Shown here: piece by piece, positions 61,671 through 64,000 of the stretch | Layout: each line of letters begins with the position of its first letter | How positions within the stretch are numbered: the stretch's first letter is position 1 | Assembly: GCA_013398175.1 (NCBI GenBank) | Contig: VZRZ01000380.1 | Coordinates: 385,093-449,092, forward strand | Length of the DNA: 64,000 bases | Direction: 5' to 3' | DNA from: Climacteris rufus | Taxonomy: Eukaryota > Chordata > Aves > Passeriformes > Climacteridae | Position numbers and translations under genes: made by a program | Notes under the pieces: generated by a model | What the model saw: the letters and a program-made list of their open reading frames with translations, nothing else | Told to the model about the DNA's origin: nothing | Database searches by the model: none

Positions 61671-64000
61671 TTGATCTTGGGTGGTTTTTTTTTTTCACGT
61701 GTAACATAACCCTGTCCCTGTTTTCAGTAAGGTGACAGAGGAATACAGAGTTGTATATCTCTCTTTGAGGACTTGTAGCTGTCTTCCTCCAGTGTCTCTT
61801 TCCAGTTGTATTAAAATTTCCATCAGTGAATTATATAAATAGCACATTATATTGAAAACAATATTGATTCAATTTTGTCTCATGCTAGCATGGAATTAGT
61901 AAAATTACTTTTTGTCAATATTTTGCAATGTCATTTTGAGTACTTTTCTTTATTTGTTAGTGATCTGATTTTGACAGGTAAGTATTCGCCCAATAGCATG
62001 TGGAAGTAGTGTTGATGTATGGCTGAATAACAAGCTGTTATTATTAATCATTTGTTACCAGGCCTATAAACCATGCAATATCCAGTGTGTTCTGTGTTTT
62101 TGCTTGACTTTTCTGAAACAAAACTCACTTTTTTTTTTTTTTTAAATAGGAAACTCTTCCACTGGAAGGCTGCAGTTCAAGTGGGCATTCACGTCAGGAG
62201 GCAGCAGAGAGATGTCCCACAGGCTCCTTCACTCCCACTGCTGCACTCTGGCAGAAGGGCAAAGCTGGGAAGATACCTGTCCCCTGCAATGTATGCAGAT
62301 GCTGCTGCTTCTCAGCTGCCTTTCAGCACCTCATAGCACAAAGCTTAGAAGCTGTGGCTGGCTTGTGGCTGCCATGACAAGAGTTTTATATCAACTTTTA
62401 TTTATGTCAGAATTTTATGGGGATGACAGTGAAGTGGACAGTGCACATTGAAGTGCCAATGAACTGCATTGCCTCTTCTCACTTAGAGCTCCAATTACTT
62501 TGGTTATAGCATTCCTTGCCTGGCTATTATTTCCATTGCACAAACAGTGTGATGTGCAAGACAAGGCAATAGAGCTGAAGAATTTACAGCTGAAGGCCTG
62601 GTAGTGCTGTGCTGATTTTCAAAGCTATACTTAGTCTATTCTCAGTATGGTGGTTCTGGCATTGACAGGTATTGACAGTCCTGTAATGATGTTGAAATTT
62701 GAATCAAAAACGGAAACAACCACATGCAAAAGTCACCCTGATGTTCAAGAGTGTGAGGATAACCAAAGCTGCTCTGGCTTGCTTCTGACACCAGGTACAT
62801 TTTGGAGAAGTTGCTTTAGTGTGTAGTATGTTCATTATTGAAAATTAGGAGGCACTCAGTAAAGTCTACCAAAAGTGATGGCCAAACACAATATTGTTCA
62901 ACCCAGTGCTCATGCAAGGGCACTGATTCCCCATCCACTGACCCCACAAATATTTTTGGCATTGCTTCCCTCAACTGGCATAGTCTTTTCCAGGTACAGG
63001 TTTCATCTTCACAAGGATCCTTGATAGGCCTTACTTAACATCTCCAGTAGATCTTTGCTTGTAATTCAGCAGGATTAATGGGCAGAGAAGGCCAGTGGTC
63101 TGTGAGATCACAGCTGGATTGCTGGTTTGAAGTACTCAGCACAAAATTTCAACAATGACTAAGGAGAAAAGGTACAATTTTACGGTACTGATGTTCTGAT
63201 AATATTCTGAAACTCCCGCCCAACTAGTCTGTCTCATGGCACATAGACAAAAATAAACAGAAACTAGTTTGGTCTCTCTTTTCATACAGGGGGCCATGAT
63301 AGGACTAGTGGAACACCACAAGGGCAGGATAAGGCTGATCTGCGAGTCTGTATAGCCATCCCACATTGCCTTGTCCCTGGCTAGAAAATGGAAATACATT
63401 TGGGAGAAGCCAAGACATCAAAGCACATTCCAAAATAAATAATCATTAAACCTGTTGCTGCATAATCTTGAGATCATGGACCTACATAGACCATTTTTTT
63501 CAGTTGAAAAATAGGAAAGAATGACCCAAGTCAGAGACCTTGTTCAACAACTAAAGCATCTGAGTTTGGCTAAGCATAAAAGATATCCACCTCTGAATTA
63601 CCTTCACAGCGTGCACAGAGAGCAAAGAAGGGAAGGACCAGTCTGCTGTATCAGCAAGGGGAATAAAAGGCCATTTTCCCCTTGCAGAGAAGGTACAGTG
63701 ACTGAAGAAAGGACACAAGCTTCTTGTCTCAGTGTTCGTGGCTTGGTTTCGCTGCAGCACTCCACCAAGGTGTGTGAAACCTTGGCAGACCATGAGCCAC
63801 ATACTGGCAGGAGCCAAATGCACACCAGCCCTCACACGTGAGGTGAGCACGGGGGCTGTGGGAGGAGGCGGGTGCTGGGTGCAGCCACAGGCAGGGGAGC
63901 AGAGAAGGCAGTGGGGAAAACAAACCACATATCTCAAAATATATCAAAAAATATATAAAAGTCCTAGTGAAATATCAATTCCCCCAGACAATTCAGTAAA
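61671..64000. other. Non-coding DNA to the right edge
   Basis: Poly-T tracts lie at about 61685-61696 and 62129-62143. Short frames on both strands have no motif. No gene, RNA or mobile element could be supported. Confidence 0.45.

Noticed and set aside
62129..62451. Poly-T tract and AG at 62149 followed by open frames, resembling a 3' splice site and exon
   Set aside because: The poly-T is probably a chance or retroposon-related tract, the downstream peptide matches no family that I know, and no partner donor or polyadenylation context supports an exon.
1..64000. CRISPR arrays, bacterial operons, phage or plasmid genes
   Set aside because: None is expected or seen. The CR1 and LTR content, CpG island and low coding density mark vertebrate nuclear DNA.

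Overview
The window looks like bird nuclear DNA, probably from a songbird or another neoavian. The evidence is several CR1-type LINE fragments with the typical avian 3' tail, solo LTRs of endogenous retroviruses, AT-rich single-copy DNA, and a GC-rich, CpG-dense block at the left edge. The species cannot be fixed from the sequence alone. No complete protein-coding gene could be recognised. The many short open frames lack family motifs, codon-like composition or exon structure, and I leave them out except where they say something about a repeat.

Layout. Positions 1-650 are a CpG island, most likely the promoter and first exon of a gene. The only structural hints (a good splice donor and an 88-codon frame open to the edge) point leftward, out of the window. 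From 650 to 17.5 kb there is AT-rich non-coding DNA with small microsatellites, an ancient SINE-like repeat at 10.7 kb and two possible conserved non-coding elements at 12.2 and 15 kb. A solo LTR with a perfect 6-bp target duplication lies at 17576-18215. A truncated, dead CR1 reverse-transcriptase fragment lies at 21.55-22.29 kb. An unnamed ~110-bp repeat occurs at 23.6 and 25.1 kb. CR1 tails lie at 29.3, 36.8 and 39.75 kb, with a weak one at 46.8 kb.

A 318-base run of N (30217-30534) sits between two different G-rich tandem repeats and is probably an assembly gap caused by them. At 49153-49787 is a second solo LTR of the same family as the first, in the opposite orientation and with its own 6-bp target duplication. 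At about 50.93-51.36 kb is a different, shorter LTR with a 5-bp duplication. The remainder, to 64 kb, is non-coding DNA in which I recognise only low-complexity tracts and a weak promoter-like patch at 61.6 kb.

How it fits together. This reads as intergenic (or long-intron) sequence beside a CpG-island promoter, shaped by old retroelement insertions. I found no new multi-gene system. The best-supported observations are the inverted pair of solo LTRs with intact target-site duplications, the second LTR type beside one of them, and the compound G-rich repeat around the gap.
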